The notes: generated by a model not told the origin, from the letters alone. A stretch of DNA of 64,000 nucleotides from Streptomyces qinzhouensis (GCF_007856155.1 NZ_CP042266.1:4898001-4962000); one strand, 5' to 3'; counted from the first letter of the stretch, positions 1-10,543 are shown. A program made the numbers and translations.

Positions 1-2
1 TC

Positions 3-755
3 CGGCTCAAGGACGTGTCCGGGCGGCCGGTGCCCGGGGCGGTCGATATCGGGAATCCGGCGTCCGCACGGCTCGTCGACGAACTGCTCAGGGAGTACGC
101 CGGGCTGTTCGGCGGCCGCTACTGGCATCTCGGCGGCGACGAGTACCAGGCGCTGACCAGGAAGGACCCCGAGGCGTCGTTCCCCGCGCTGGCGGCCCTG
201 GCCCGGGAACGCCACGGGCCCGGGGGGCGGGTGGCGGATCTGGCCACCCAGTGGGTGAACGACCGGGCGGCCGTGGTGCGCGCCCTCGGCCGGGTGCCCA
301 AGGCGTGGAACGACGGCTTCTTCCGCGGCGGCCGGGTCACCGTCGACAAGGACGTCCAGGTCGAGTACTGGACGGGCAAGGAGATCGGGGCCCGCCCGCC
401 GGAGGAGTATCTGGCCGAGGGGCGTCCGGTGGTGAACCTCAACGACGAATACCTCTACTACGTCCTCGGCGAGCCCAACGACTTCACCTACCCCACCGGG
501 CGGCGGATCTACGAGGAGTGGACCCCGCTGGTGCTGCGCGGCACCCGGCCGGTGCCCGGACGGTACGAGGAACGGATACTCGGCGCCCGGTTCGCCGTCT
601 GGTGCGATCTGGCGGGCGCCCAGACACCGGAGCAGGTGGCCAGGGGCATAGCCCTGCCGCTGGCGGCGACCGCGCAGAAGGTCTGGGACGAGCGGACCCC
701 GGCCCGGAGCTGGCCGGAGTTCTCGGCACTGGCACGGCGGCTGGCCGGATCGTGA
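3..755 (+). CDS. GH20 beta-N-acetylhexosaminidase, C-terminal part
   Basis: The reading frame is open from the left edge of the window, so the N-terminus lies outside. The segment WHLGGDEY near codon 40 is the glycoside hydrolase family 20 signature. Its adjacent Asp-Glu pair is the catalytic acid and its partner in substrate-assisted cleavage of terminal GlcNAc/GalNAc. The later segments with W and Y residues (VEYWTG, NLNDEYLYYV, VWCDLAG) look like the distal strands of the family's TIM barrel, and the C-terminal tail with KVWDERTPARSWPEF is typical of the barrel end. The family is usually secreted in Streptomyces and acts on chitin or glycan fragments; the export signal would be outside the window. 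Family assignment is firm, exact substrate is not. Confidence 0.85.
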   Translation, partial: RLKDVSGRPVPGAVDIGNPASARLVDELLREYAGLFGGRYWHLGGDEYQALTRKDPEASFPALAALARERHGPGGRVADLATQWVNDRAAVVRALGRVPKAWNDGFFRGGRVTVDKDVQVEYWTGKEIGARPPEEYLAEGRPVVNLNDEYLYYVLGEPNDFTYPTGRRIYEEWTPLVLRGTRPVPGRYEERILGARFAVWCDLAGAQTPEQVARGIALPLAATAQKVWDERTPARSWPEFSALARRLAGS

Positions 756-757
756 TC

Positions 758-798
758 CCCCGCCGTCGCGGTCCGAGGCCCGGCCTATCACGGCGGGG
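758..798. terminator. hairpin after the hexosaminidase gene
   Basis: A 9-bp inverted repeat (CCCCGCCGT at 758-766 and ACGGCGGGG at 790-798, loop of 23) begins 3 bp after the stop codon. The loop is long and there is no T run, so it is only a possible Rho-independent terminator of the GC-rich actinobacterial type. Confidence 0.45.
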
Positions 799-976
799 CA
801 GGGATTTCATTTGGACGCCGAACCGCTCGGAGGCGTAGCGTCCGCACACGTCCGTGGCCGGAAGACAGCGTGTCGTCCGGGGGGAACGGCCTTGGCGTTC
901 GGCCGGCGTTGTCCGTACCGCCGCCGTTCCCGGCGCTCGTTGCCGTACCGCATTTGCTCTCTGGGGGGCCGGATCC

Positions 977-1948
977 ATGACTCTCTGTTCCATCTGCCAA
1001 CGGAATACCGCCGCGACGGCGCAGGGCCTGTGCGCGCAGTGCGCGACCGGCGCCACGCTCACCGGTCAGCCCACGGCCTCGCCCGCGCCCGTACCGCCCG
1101 GCCCCGGCTACGCCCCGGGACAGCCCGGTCCCGGCTACGGCGGCGCGGCGGTACCGCCCCCGCCCGCGGCACCCGGATACGGCGCCCCCGCCTACCCCGC
1201 CCCGGCCTACGCCGCCCAGCCCCAGTACGGCGCGGCTCCCGTGCTCCTCCCGCCGACCCCGGTCAAGGCGCCCTGGGGGCTCTCGTATGCGGTGATCGTG
1301 CTGCTCTGCATAGCCGTACTCGTCGACCTCTTCTCGATCGGCGCCTCGTTGAGCGTGCGGGAGCTGGCCGAAGACTTCCGGAGTTCGCCCTACTCCGTCA
1401 CCCAGGCGGACGCCGACCACGCGGACGACGTGATGGCCGTGGCGACCCTGCTCAAGGGGTTGGCGCTCCTGGTCACCGGAATCCTCTTCATCATCTGGTT
1501 CGCCAAGGCCCGCGGCAATGCGGCCGTCTTCGCGCCCGATGACACCAGTTGGGGCCGTGGCTGGGCCATCGGCGGCTGGTTCATCCCTCTCGCGGGCCTG
1601 GTCATCCCGCGTCTGGTCGCGGGCGCCATCTGGCAGGCGAGCCGGCGGAGCCTGCCCGAGGGCGGCGCCGCGCAGCGGCCCACGATCCTCACCTTCTGGT
1701 GGATCTTCCACGTACTCGGACTGCTGACCTGGCAGGTCGGCTTCCAGCACTACCGCGAGGCGCTGACGCCCGATGAACTGGCCTCCGCCGCCGGGTGGCT
1801 GCTGACCGCCGACATCATCAGCATCGCCGCGGCCGTTCTGGCGATCGTCGTCGTACGGAAGATCACGAGCATGCAGTCGGAGAAATCGGCCGCTGTGGCT
1901 GCCATGGGCTGGCAGCCGCCCATGCCGCCGATGCCCGGTATGCGCTGA
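977..1948 (+). CDS. DUF4328 membrane protein with N-terminal Cys pairs
   Basis: A 323-residue protein begins at the ATG at 977, close behind a G-rich tract. The N-terminus carries CSIC and CAQC pairs (a possible small zinc ribbon). A Pro/Gly/Tyr/Ala-rich linker follows to about residue 95, and then about four hydrophobic segments. The segment WAIGGWFIPLAGLVIPRLVAG and the later WQASR and WWIF motifs are the hallmark of DUF4328 proteins, which are common in actinomycetes and have no known function. The tail is Met/Pro-rich (PPMPPMPGM). A longer upstream start is possible but would add sequence without family character. No operon partner is evident. Confidence 0.8.
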   Translation: MTLCSICQRNTAATAQGLCAQCATGATLTGQPTASPAPVPPGPGYAPGQPGPGYGGAAVPPPPAAPGYGAPAYPAPAYAAQPQYGAAPVLLPPTPVKAPWGLSYAVIVLLCIAVLVDLFSIGASLSVRELAEDFRSSPYSVTQADADHADDVMAVATLLKGLALLVTGILFIIWFAKARGNAAVFAPDDTSWGRGWAIGGWFIPLAGLVIPRLVAGAIWQASRRSLPEGGAAQRPTILTFWWIFHVLGLLTWQVGFQHYREALTPDELASAAGWLLTADIISIAAAVLAIVVVRKITSMQSEKSAAVAAMGWQPPMPPMPGMR

Positions 1949-2280
1949 CGCACCGCCGCGAGGGCGGGCCGACGCCCGACAGTGCGGGCCCGCCCGGGGG
2001 AGTGCGGGCCCACACCGCGTCCCCGGGGGGCTCGAACGGAGCGTCACAAGGCATCCGCAAGCCACTCTCCGGGTGGCCCGAATGTAACAGAGCCCTCCCA
2101 TAAGTGTGTACGATCCGGGTCGAGTTGGAGGAGAAAAGGAGAGGAGTGCCATCACTCCGCCTCCACCGGACCGCCTCCCCGGCCCGTCCGGGCCATGGCT
2201 TTTCCCCCTCCGAAGAGAGTAGTTTGCGCCACCAGTGCGCAGGTGGAGCGAGCGGCCGACGCCGTGATGGGAGGCGCCCA
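1949..2280. other. intergenic region, no gene seen
   Basis: This 332-bp stretch holds the terminator hairpin at 1962-1995 and then a purine-rich tract (GGAGGAGAAAAGGAGAGGAG around 2126-2146) with several Shine-Dalgarno-like sequences but no convincing reading frame behind them. A -10-like TACGAT lies at 2107-2112. The region is probably the leader of the gene that starts at 2281. Confidence 0.4.
1962..1995 (+). terminator. terminator hairpin of the DUF4328 gene
   Basis: A perfect 9-bp inverted repeat, GGGCGGGCC (1962-1970) and GGCCCGCCC (1987-1995), starts 13 bp after the stop codon. It has no T run, as is usual for Streptomyces terminators. Confidence 0.6.
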
Positions 2281-2868
2281 GTGACGTCCGAGGGCCTGAG
2301 TGACCTGAGAGAACTCATGGTGCGTGCAGATGAGCGCGCACTGGCCGCGAGCGGGGTGGCCTGTCTGGAACGCTGCCTTCCGTTGCTCGGGGACGCGAGT
2401 GCGGGACCCGAGGCGCTGCGCCCGCTCTGGGCCGGGCTCGCCAACGGCAAGGCCCACTGGGCCATACGCCTCGCGGAGGCCCGGGAACTGCTCAAGGGCC
2501 CACCGGAGCGCGACACCGGGGCGCCGGACGACGACGGTTTCGACGCGGCCGACGCCGTACGCGCGATGCTGGACACCGCGCCCGCCGAATGGGCGGCGGC
2601 CCCGCTGCGGGCCTGGGCGGGCGACTGCTCCGTCACCGCGCTCGCCCTCCACCGCCGTCTCGGCGCCGGCCCTCTCCACGACCCCGGGACCCCGGCCACC
2701 GACCCGCTCTCCACGGGCGAGCTGCGACGGCAGATCCGGATGCTGAAGCTGCTGGCCGCCGGCGAGGGCCCGTCCGGACTCCGCCAGGCCCTGAACGCGG
2801 CCACCGAGGGCCGCCGCGTCCTGTCCGCCGCCCTCTCCCGCCGCGCCCGCGGCACCGGGCGCCCCTGA
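2281..2868 (+). CDS. hypothetical protein
   Basis: I do not recognise this 195-residue protein. The start chosen is the GTG at 2281, which has GGGAGG six bases upstream; the open frame extends further 5' but that part lacks protein-like composition. The sequence is soluble, rich in Ala, Leu and Arg, predicted to be mostly helical, with no signal peptide, membrane segment or Cys cluster. Hydrophobic heptad-like stretches such as LRELMVRADERALAA suggest helical packing. It stands alone, upstream of an ATPase gene on the same strand with a 160-bp gap. The role is unknown. Confidence 0.6.
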   Translation: MTSEGLSDLRELMVRADERALAASGVACLERCLPLLGDASAGPEALRPLWAGLANGKAHWAIRLAEARELLKGPPERDTGAPDDDGFDAADAVRAMLDTAPAEWAAAPLRAWAGDCSVTALALHRRLGAGPLHDPGTPATDPLSTGELRRQIRMLKLLAAGEGPSGLRQALNAATEGRRVLSAALSRRARGTGRP

Positions 2869-3031
2869 GCCGGTGGTGTGCCTGACCTGATCAGGGGCGC
2901 TGCCGGCAGCAGTGTTACAGAGGGTAGTGGTATCGCTCAAGCTCCGACTTGGTGGACAACTCCAGTGCGACACTTTTCGTCGAAGTACACTTAGACATAA
3001 TCCGTCGTAGTCGATGTGTACAGGAGCGCGA

Positions 3032-4537
3032 GTGAAGGAGAGTCCGCTCGTCAAGCCCGACGACGTGGTCGACCGGGACCGGGAGTGGGATCTGCTCGCG
3101 GACTTCCTCACCGATCCGGATCCGGCGATGCGGCTCGGCATCCTGTCGGGACGGCGGCGGTATGGGAAGTCGTATCTTCTGCAGGCCCTGTCCGAGCAGG
3201 TCGGCGGCCTGTACGTCACAGCGGTCCGGGAGGAGGGACGGCTGCCCGCGATCCGGCGATTCAGCGAGGCGGTCGCCACCCACGCCGGACTTCGGCCGGA
3301 AAGCCTGCGACTGACCGACTGGCGTGACGTCCTGTCCAATGCCCTCGATGTGACCGCCCGTTCTCCGCACCCGCTCCTCGTGATCGACGAGTTGCCGTAC
3401 CTCCTCCAGCACTCGCCTGAAATCCCGGGACTGCTGCAACAGCTCTACGACGAACGCCAGCGGGGTGCCCGGCCCGGTGCCCCGCCGGGTCCGCGTCTGA
3501 TCTTGTGCGGCTCCGCGATGAGCGTCATGCACGAACTGCTCTCGGGGACCAAGCCGCTGCGGGGACGTGCCGTGGTCGATCTACGGCTGGGCGCCTTCGA
3601 CTACCGCGCCAGTCGGGACTTCTGGCAGATCGCCGACCCGCTGACCGCGTTCAAGGTGCACGCGGTCCTGGGCGGGGCCCCCGGCTACCGGCCGGTGGCC
3701 GCCAGGCCGCATCCGGACGACGGCTTCGACGCCTGGCTCACCCGGACGCTGCTCGACCCGGGGCGGGCGGTGTACTCACGTACCGAGACCGAGTACCTGC
3801 TGCGCGAGGACCCGAGAATCACGCAGCACACGCTCTACTACGACATCCTCACCGCCATCGCGCAGGGCGCCACCACCCCCAGCAAGATCGGTGCCGCCCT
3901 GGAGCGTCCACGAAACGCCGTCGCTCACCCGCTCGAAGTACTGGAATCCACCGGCTACATCCGGCGGGAGCAGGACATCCTCCGCTCCAGGCACCCCGTC
4001 ATCACACTCGCCGACCCCGTGATCCGCTTCAACCAACTCATCACCCTTCCGCAGGCCGCCGCCGTGGAGCAGGGTTTCGCCGAGCAGGTGTGGCAGCAGG
4101 CCACCCCGACCTTCAACTCCAAAATCCTCGGTCCGCACTTCGAGGATCTGGCCCGCGACTTCACCCGTCGTTACGCCCACACCCTGCTGCCCGGTGGACT
4201 GCCCGGCCCGGTCGGTACCACCGAGGTCGCCGACCCGGCCGCCCGGACCAAGCACGAGGTCGATGTCATCGCACTGGCCGCCGGTGAGCGCCCGCAGGCG
4301 CCACGGGCGAGGATCGCGCTGCTGGGCGAGGCCAAGGCGACAGCCGCCCGCCGCGGGACCGGTGACCTGGAGCGTCTGGAGCGGATCCGTGCCCTGCTCG
4401 AAAGCCAGGGTTACGACACCGCTGCCACCACTCTGGCGCTGTACTCGCTGCACGGTTTCTACCCCGACCTGGTCGATCTGGCAGACCGCCGTGACGACCT
4501 CCTCCTGGTCGATCTGCCTACCCTCTACAGCAGCTGA
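3032..4537 (+). CDS. AAA-type ATPase with DUF234/nuclease-like C-terminus
   Basis: This protein of about 501 residues resembles the archaeal-type ATPases (Pfam ATPase_2 plus DUF234). It has Walker A GRRRYGKS near residue 36, Walker B LLVIDELPYL near 115, and a sensor-like ILCGSAMSVM near 155. A winged-helix region (TAIAQGATTPSKIGAALE, then LEVLESTGYI) follows. The C-terminal part shows FEDLAR, then HEVDVIAL, then LLGEAKATA, which fits the E-D-EAK pattern of the PD-(D/E)xK nuclease fold often found in DUF234. The start is the GTG at 3032 preceded by AGGAG; an in-frame ATG at 3014 lacks a ribosome site. Genes of this family often sit singly and are patchily distributed, and their role is not established. 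DNA binding and cleavage here are inference. Confidence 0.75.
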   Translation: MKESPLVKPDDVVDRDREWDLLADFLTDPDPAMRLGILSGRRRYGKSYLLQALSEQVGGLYVTAVREEGRLPAIRRFSEAVATHAGLRPESLRLTDWRDVLSNALDVTARSPHPLLVIDELPYLLQHSPEIPGLLQQLYDERQRGARPGAPPGPRLILCGSAMSVMHELLSGTKPLRGRAVVDLRLGAFDYRASRDFWQIADPLTAFKVHAVLGGAPGYRPVAARPHPDDGFDAWLTRTLLDPGRAVYSRTETEYLLREDPRITQHTLYYDILTAIAQGATTPSKIGAALERPRNAVAHPLEVLESTGYIRREQDILRSRHPVITLADPVIRFNQLITLPQAAAVEQGFAEQVWQQATPTFNSKILGPHFEDLARDFTRRYAHTLLPGGLPGPVGTTEVADPAARTKHEVDVIALAAGERPQAPRARIALLGEAKATAARRGTGDLERLERIRALLESQGYDTAATTLALYSLHGFYPDLVDLADRRDDLLLVDLPTLYSS

Positions 4538-4558
4538 CACACAGCCCCCTGATACGGA

Positions 4559-4602
4559 GACGACCGAGGCCGCCACCCCCCACAGGAGAGGCCCCGGTCG
4601 TC
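4559..4602 (+). terminator. terminator hairpin after the ATPase gene
   Basis: Arms GACGACCGAGGCC (4559-4571) and GGCCCCGGTCGTC (4590-4602) pair over 13 positions with one mismatch. The hairpin lies 20 bp after the ATPase stop codon. Confidence 0.6.
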
Positions 4603-4822
4603 GTCCGCAGGGTCCGCGATACGGCCCCGTAACCCACTCTGCGCCGGGCGGGCCATTTCTGTCACAGCCCTTCCGTGCAGACTCGTCCGCAATATTGTTG
4701 CAAGTTGTACAAACCATGGACGGGGCGCCTTGCCACGACGTAGCGTGCTGGTCTCGTAGGAGTGCTCAGGGCAGAGCGGTACAGCACTGACCAGCGAATC
4801 CGAACAGGTACAGGTAGAGGTT

Positions 4823-5619
4823 GTGCTGGGGGACGACGCGGAGCTGACCACCGCGGTGCTCGCGGCGCAGGACGGGGACGAGTGCGCGTTCCGTTCTGTG
4901 TACCGCGCGGTGCACCCGCGGCTGCTCGGCTATGTACGGACGCTCGTCGGCGAGCCGGACGCCGAGGACGTGACCTCCGAGGCATGGCTGCAGATAGCCC
5001 GTGACCTCGGCCGGTTCAGCGGCGACGCGGACCGGTTCCGCGGCTGGGCCGCGCGGATCGCCCGTAATCGCGCGCTCGACCACATCCGGATGCGGGGCCG
5101 CCGCCCCGCCGTCGGCGGCGACGAGTCCGAACTCACCGGACGGCCCGCCGACTCCGACACCGCCGACGAGGCCATGGAGGCGCTCTCCACCGGGAGCACG
5201 ATGGCGCTCATCGCCCAGCTGCCGCAGGACCAGGCCGAGGCGGTCGTGCTGCGGGTCGTCGTCGGACTCGACGCCAAGAGCGCCGCCCAGACCCTCGGCA
5301 AGCGCCCAGGTGCCGTCCGTACCGCCGCTCACCGCGGGCTGAAGCGGCTGGCCGAGCTGCTCGGCGCCGACGATGCGGAGGGCGTCAGTCCGGAGTCATC
5401 GGAGCAGCCTTCCGTTTCGCCCCGGGGCGCCGCCGCGCGCGCTCCCTCGGACCCGGCCGGGGCCGACGGGCTGAGCGCGTCGGCCCGCCCCGCGTCCGGC
5501 CGTACCGGCCGGGCCGCCCGCAGCCTCGACGGTGTCCCTCCGCAACGCGGCCGGGACCAGGGGGCGACGGCGTCCGCCGGTGTGACGCATTCCTGGCGGC
5601 GGACGCAGAAGGACATGTG

Positions 5620-5620
<1 letters not shown>
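4823..5620 (+). CDS. ECF-type RNA polymerase sigma factor
   Basis: This is an extracytoplasmic-function sigma factor. Region 2 spans about residues 18-95 (FRSVYRAVHPRLLGYVRTL, DAEDVTSEAWLQI, RFRGWAARIARNRALDHIR) and region 4 about 130-175 (QLPQDQAEAVVLRVV, then the helix-turn-helix around AAQTLGKRPGAVRTAAHRG). A disordered tail of about 80 residues follows. The GTG at 4823 has AGAGG only 2 bases upstream. The frame stays open and protein-like back to a CTG at 4787 (TSESEQVQVEVV), so the true start may be that CTG. The gene overlaps the next one by one base (TGATG), so the two are translationally coupled and the partner probably controls it. Confidence 0.85.
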
Positions 5621-6810
<1,190 letters not shown>

Positions 6811-7012
6811 CGGTCCGTGGCTCCCCGGGAGTCCGACCGCCGCACCTTGCCCGGGCGGGTGCCCCTGAACCGCCCGGAGCCGCGATTTTCCGATGATGTT
6901 CGCGGGGGTGTGACGTTTCCGGGGGCGGTGGCGCAGTAGAGAGTGAGCCGACTGGTCATCGGCGAGCGCCATAAAGCCGGGGGTTCCCCCCGTACCTACG
7001 GCTTGGCGCACC

Positions 7013-7051
7013 GGCGCGGGCGGGACACGTTCCCCCGGTCCCGCCCGCGCC
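7013..7051. terminator. bidirectional terminator between convergent genes
   Basis: A perfect 14-bp stem (GGCGCGGGCGGGAC at 7013-7026, GTCCCGCCCGCGCC at 7038-7051) with an 11-nt loop lies between the sigma-partner gene and the convergent L,D-transpeptidase gene. Confidence 0.75.
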
Positions 7052-7075
7052 CCTTCCCTTCCGCTCCGCGGCCGC

Positions 7076-7960
7076 TCACCAGTGGACGACGACCTTGTCA
7101 CCGGTGCGGACCTGGTCGAAGAGCGCGGCGACGGCGGCCCGGTCCCGGACGTTGACGCAGCCGTGCGAAGCGCCGCGGTAGCCGTCGGCGGCGAAGTCGG
7201 CGGAGTAGTGGACCGCCTGGCCGCCGCTGAAGAAGAGGGCGTACGGCATCGGGGTGTCGTACAGCGTCGAGACATGGTCGCGCGACTTCAGGAACACACC
7301 GAACACCCCTTCGCGGGTGGGGGTGTACTGCGAGCCGAAGCGGACGTCCATCGTCGACCGGACCGTGCCGTCCACGACCCACGACAGGGTGCGGGTCGTC
7401 TTGCTGATGCAGAGCACCCGGCCTTCGAGGCACCGAGGGTCGAGTCTCACCTTCGGTTTCCGGACAGTCCTGCCGTCCAGCTCGGCCCGGGTCGGCCGCT
7501 TGGTCATGCCGAGCAGCCGGTCCCAGGTGACCGTGGTGACGGAGCCGGTCGGCGGCAGCCCGCGCTTGCTCTGGAAGCCGCGGACCGCGGCGGCGGTGAT
7601 CCGGCCGTAGGTGCCACTGGGGGCGGCGTCGAACCAGCCGATCTGTGCCAGCCGGGCCTGGAGCCCACGTATCCGCTCGCCCCGGTCGCCCTGTCGCATC
7701 AGCACCTCGGCGGGCGTCTCCCGTACCTCCGGTTTCTTCTTCTCCTTCTTCGGGGGCGGGGTGGGCCGTGCGGACGGGGTGGTGTCCCCGTCGCCGGGAC
7801 GGCTGTCGTCCGGCGGTGACGGTACGGCGGAGGCCGCGGCGCCCGGGCCGGTGCCGGCCGCATCGGGCGGCCCGTCCGCCGCCCGGGCCGAGCAGCCCGC
7901 GGCGAGCGCGAGTACCGCGGTCGCGGCCAGTGTCCTGCGTACAACGGTCCTGCTCGTCAT
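7076..7960 (-). CDS. L,D-transpeptidase lipoprotein with peptidoglycan-binding domain
   Basis: This 294-residue protein carries a lipoprotein signal (LALAAGC, Cys near residue 22) and a Pro/Lys-rich linker. A PG_binding_1 domain (about 95-155: RGERIRGLQARLAQIGWF, TAAAVRGFQSKRGLPPTG) and a YkuD catalytic domain follow. The domain ends in HYSADFAADGYRGASHGCVNVR, split here as His then SHGC, the catalytic Cys motif that forms 3-3 peptidoglycan cross-links. The start is the ATG at 7960 with an AGGGGGA ribosome site; the frame stays open far upstream only because of codon bias. It should act outside the membrane on the cell wall. A second, divergent L,D-transpeptidase lies at 25.2 kb. Confidence 0.9.
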   Translation of the reverse strand: MTSRTVVRRTLAATAVLALAAGCSARAADGPPDAAGTGPGAAASAVPSPPDDSRPGDGDTTPSARPTPPPKKEKKKPEVRETPAEVLMRQGDRGERIRGLQARLAQIGWFDAAPSGTYGRITAAAVRGFQSKRGLPPTGSVTTVTWDRLLGMTKRPTRAELDGRTVRKPKVRLDPRCLEGRVLCISKTTRTLSWVVDGTVRSTMDVRFGSQYTPTREGVFGVFLKSRDHVSTLYDTPMPYALFFSGGQAVHYSADFAADGYRGASHGCVNVRDRAAVAALFDQVRTGDKVVVHW

Positions 7961-8203
7961 CCCGTCCCCCTGCGTCGCCGTACCCCTGCCCCTGCCCCTG
8001 TCCCTGCGGTTCCGCTTCCGAGGATGCTCTGCCGGACTGCCGGGTTGCGGGTTCCCCAGCATCATGGGGAAGACGGGACGAGAACGACACCCCGCGACCA
8101 CTGAGGGAGCGACTCCGTCCGAATCCGTTCGGGATCCGATCACATCCGGACGGAGGAGTGGTGGAGCGGTGAACGGTCCCGCGGACCGGAGGCGAGACGG
8201 ACG

Positions 8204-9802
8204 ATGACACCCGCGCGCGAGTCGGAGTCCGGGCTGCCGGTCGAGCCGGTGTACGGCCCCGAGGCCCTCGCGGACTGGAATCCGGCGGCCAAACTGGGCG
8301 TACCCGGCGGCTACCCCTTCACCCGAGGGGTCTACCCGACCATGTACACCGGCCGCCCCTGGACGATGCGGCAGTACGCCGGTTTCGGCACCGCCGCCGA
8401 GTCCAACGCCCGCTACCGGCAGCTGATCGCCGACGGCACCACCGGCCTGTCCGTCGCCTTCGACCTGCCCACCCAGATGGGCCACGACTCCGACGCGCCC
8501 CTCGCGCACGGCGAGGTCGGGCGGGTCGGGGTCGCCGTCGATTCCCTCGACGATATGCGGGAGCTGTTCGAGGGCATCGCGCTGGACCGGGTCTCCACCT
8601 CCATGACGATCAACGCCCCGGCCGCTCCGCTGCTCCTGCTCTACGAGCTGGTCGCCGAGGAGCGGGGCGTCCCCGGCACCCGGCTCGACGGCACGGTCCA
8701 GAACGACGTGCTGAAGGAGTACATCGCCCGGGGGACGTACATCTTCCCGCCGGAACCGTCGCTGCGGCTGACCGCCGACACCTTCCGCTACTGCCGTGAC
8801 CGGCTGCCGAGATGGAACCCGGTCTCGGTCTCCGGCTATCACATGGCGGAGGCCGGGGCCTCGCCCGTGCAGGAGGTGGCGTTCACCCTCGCCAACGCCG
8901 TCGCCTATGTCCGTACCGCGCTCGCGGCCGGGCTCACCGCGGACGAACTCGGGCCCCGGCTGTCGTTCTTCTTCGTGGCCCGCACCACCTTCCTGGAGGA
9001 GATCGCCAAATTCCGGGCGGCCCGCCGGATCTGGGCCCGGATCATGCGGGACGAGTTCGGCGCCCGGCATCCGAAGGCCTGGACGCTGCGGTTCCACACC
9101 CAGACGGCGGGCGTCCAGCTCACCGCCCAGCAGCCGGAGGTCAATCTGGTACGAGTCGCCGTCCAGGCGCTCGCCGCGGTTCTCGGCGGCACCCAGTCGC
9201 TCCACACCAACGCCTTCGACGAGGCCATCGCCCTGCCCACCGCCCACGCGGCCCGGCTCGCGCTCCGCACCCAGCAGGTGCTGGCGTACGAGACGGATGT
9301 GACCGCGACCGTCGACCCCTTCGCCGGGTCGTACGCGGTGGAGAGCCTGACCGACGGGGTGGAGGAGGCGGCCCTGGCGCTGATGGAGCGCATCGAGGAG
9401 CTGGGCGGGGCGGTCGCCGCCCTCGAGCGGGGCTTCCAGACGGGGGAGATCGAGCGGAACGCGTACCGCATCGCCCGGGAGACCGACAGCGGGGAGCGGG
9501 TCGTCGTCGGCGTCAACCGCTTCCGCCTCGGAGCGGCCGACGAGGAGCGGTCGTACGAGCCGCTGCGCGTCGATCCCGCCATCGAGGCCCGGCAGAAGGC
9601 CCGGCTGGCCGCGCTGCGGGCGGCCCGGGACGGCGGGGCGGTGGCGGAGACCCTGACGGCGCTGCGGCACACGGCGGCGGACGGCTCCGCGAACGTGCTG
9701 TACCCGATGAAGGAGGCGCTGCGGGCCCGGGCGACGGTGGGGGAGGTCTGCGATGCGCTGCGGGAGGTGTGGGGCGTCCACCACCCGGCCGCCGGATTCT
9801 GA
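8204..9802 (+). CDS. methylmalonyl-CoA mutase-type large subunit (no B12 domain)
   Basis: This 532-residue protein is the substrate-binding TIM-barrel chain of an adenosylcobalamin-dependent acyl-CoA mutase, which interconverts methylmalonyl- and succinyl-CoA or a related pair. The signature [10 protein letters not shown] lies at 51-60, [11 protein letters not shown] at 163-173, [10 protein letters not shown] at 210-219 and GGTQSLHTN near 340. Aligning from memory with the Propionibacterium enzyme, Tyr58, Arg176 and His213 match Tyr89, Arg207 and His244. The Tyr and Arg favour methylmalonyl-CoA over isobutyryl-CoA, which uses Phe and Gln there. The C-terminal cobalamin-binding domain of single-chain mutases is absent and no small subunit is encoded nearby, so the partner must be elsewhere. 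The propionyl-CoA carboxylase genes at 57-62 kb feed the same pathway. Confidence 0.88.
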   Translation: MTPARESESGLPVEPVYGPEALADWNPAAKLGVPGGYPFTRGVYPTMYTGRPWTMRQYAGFGTAAESNARYRQLIADGTTGLSVAFDLPTQMGHDSDAPLAHGEVGRVGVAVDSLDDMRELFEGIALDRVSTSMTINAPAAPLLLLYELVAEERGVPGTRLDGTVQNDVLKEYIARGTYIFPPEPSLRLTADTFRYCRDRLPRWNPVSVSGYHMAEAGASPVQEVAFTLANAVAYVRTALAAGLTADELGPRLSFFFVARTTFLEEIAKFRAARRIWARIMRDEFGARHPKAWTLRFHTQTAGVQLTAQQPEVNLVRVAVQALAAVLGGTQSLHTNAFDEAIALPTAHAARLALRTQQVLAYETDVTATVDPFAGSYAVESLTDGVEEAALALMERIEELGGAVAALERGFQTGEIERNAYRIARETDSGERVVVGVNRFRLGAADEERSYEPLRVDPAIEARQKARLAALRAARDGGAVAETLTALRHTAADGSANVLYPMKEALRARATVGEVCDALREVWGVHHPAAGF

Positions 9803-9886
9803 CCTTCGGAGCCGCCCTGACCAGCCCTTAAGACAGTTGTCCACAGCCCTGACCGAAGTTCGGACTCGTGTGCGAAACTGCTCGGC

Positions 9887-10543
9887 ATGCTGGGTGTAAC
9901 CGATCTCCCGACCTTCCTGGCCGGACTCGTCCTGATCGTCCTCCTCCCGGGGCCGAACTCGCTCTATGTGCTCTCCGTCGCGGCCCGCAAAGGCGCGCGT
10001 ACGGGCTACCGCGCCGCGGCCGGAGTCTGGGCCGGGGACACGGTGCTGATGGTGCTCTCGGCGGCGGGCATCGCGTCCCTGCTGAAGACGAACGACCTGC
10101 TGTTCGGCATCGTGAAGTACGCGGGCGCGGGCTATCTCACCTGGCTGGCGATCGGCATGCTGCGGGCCGCCTGGGCCATGTGGCGCGGCCGTTCCGAAGC
10201 CTCCCCGGACGAGACCCCGGAGGCGGCGGCACCCCAGCCGGCGGAGCGCCCGTTCCGGCGGGCCCTGCTGATCAGCCTGCTCAACCCCAAGGCGATCCTG
10301 TTCTTCATCGCCTTCTTCGTCCAGTTCGTCGACCCCGGGTACGCCTATCCGGCGCTCTCCTTCGCGGTGCTCGGCGGGCTGGTGCAGATAGCCAGCGTCC
10401 TCTATCTCACCCTCCTCATATTCACCGGCACCCATCTGGCGGACGCCTTCCGCCGCCGCCGCAGACTCTCCGCGGGCGCCACCTCCGCGGCGGGCGCACT
10501 CTTCCTCGGCTTCGCGGTGAAGCTCACCCTGAGCAGCGCCTGA
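9887..10543 (+). CDS. LysE/RhtB family amino-acid exporter
   Basis: This 218-residue membrane protein has about six hydrophobic segments. The N-terminal segment contains LLPGPNSLYVLSVAARKG, the G-P-N motif of the LysE/LeuE family of amino-acid efflux proteins, and the sequence LLISLLNPKAILFFIAFF in the second half is the other family hallmark (NPKA). A linker rich in Glu, Ala and Pro (about 103-122) lies between the halves, as in the family. No clear ribosome site precedes the ATG at 9887, so the message may be leaderless or use another start. The substrate cannot be read from sequence. The gene stands alone. Confidence 0.85.
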   Translation: MLGVTDLPTFLAGLVLIVLLPGPNSLYVLSVAARKGARTGYRAAAGVWAGDTVLMVLSAAGIASLLKTNDLLFGIVKYAGAGYLTWLAIGMLRAAWAMWRGRSEASPDETPEAAAPQPAERPFRRALLISLLNPKAILFFIAFFVQFVDPGYAYPALSFAVLGGLVQIASVLYLTLLIFTGTHLADAFRRRRRLSAGATSAAGALFLGFAVKLTLSSA

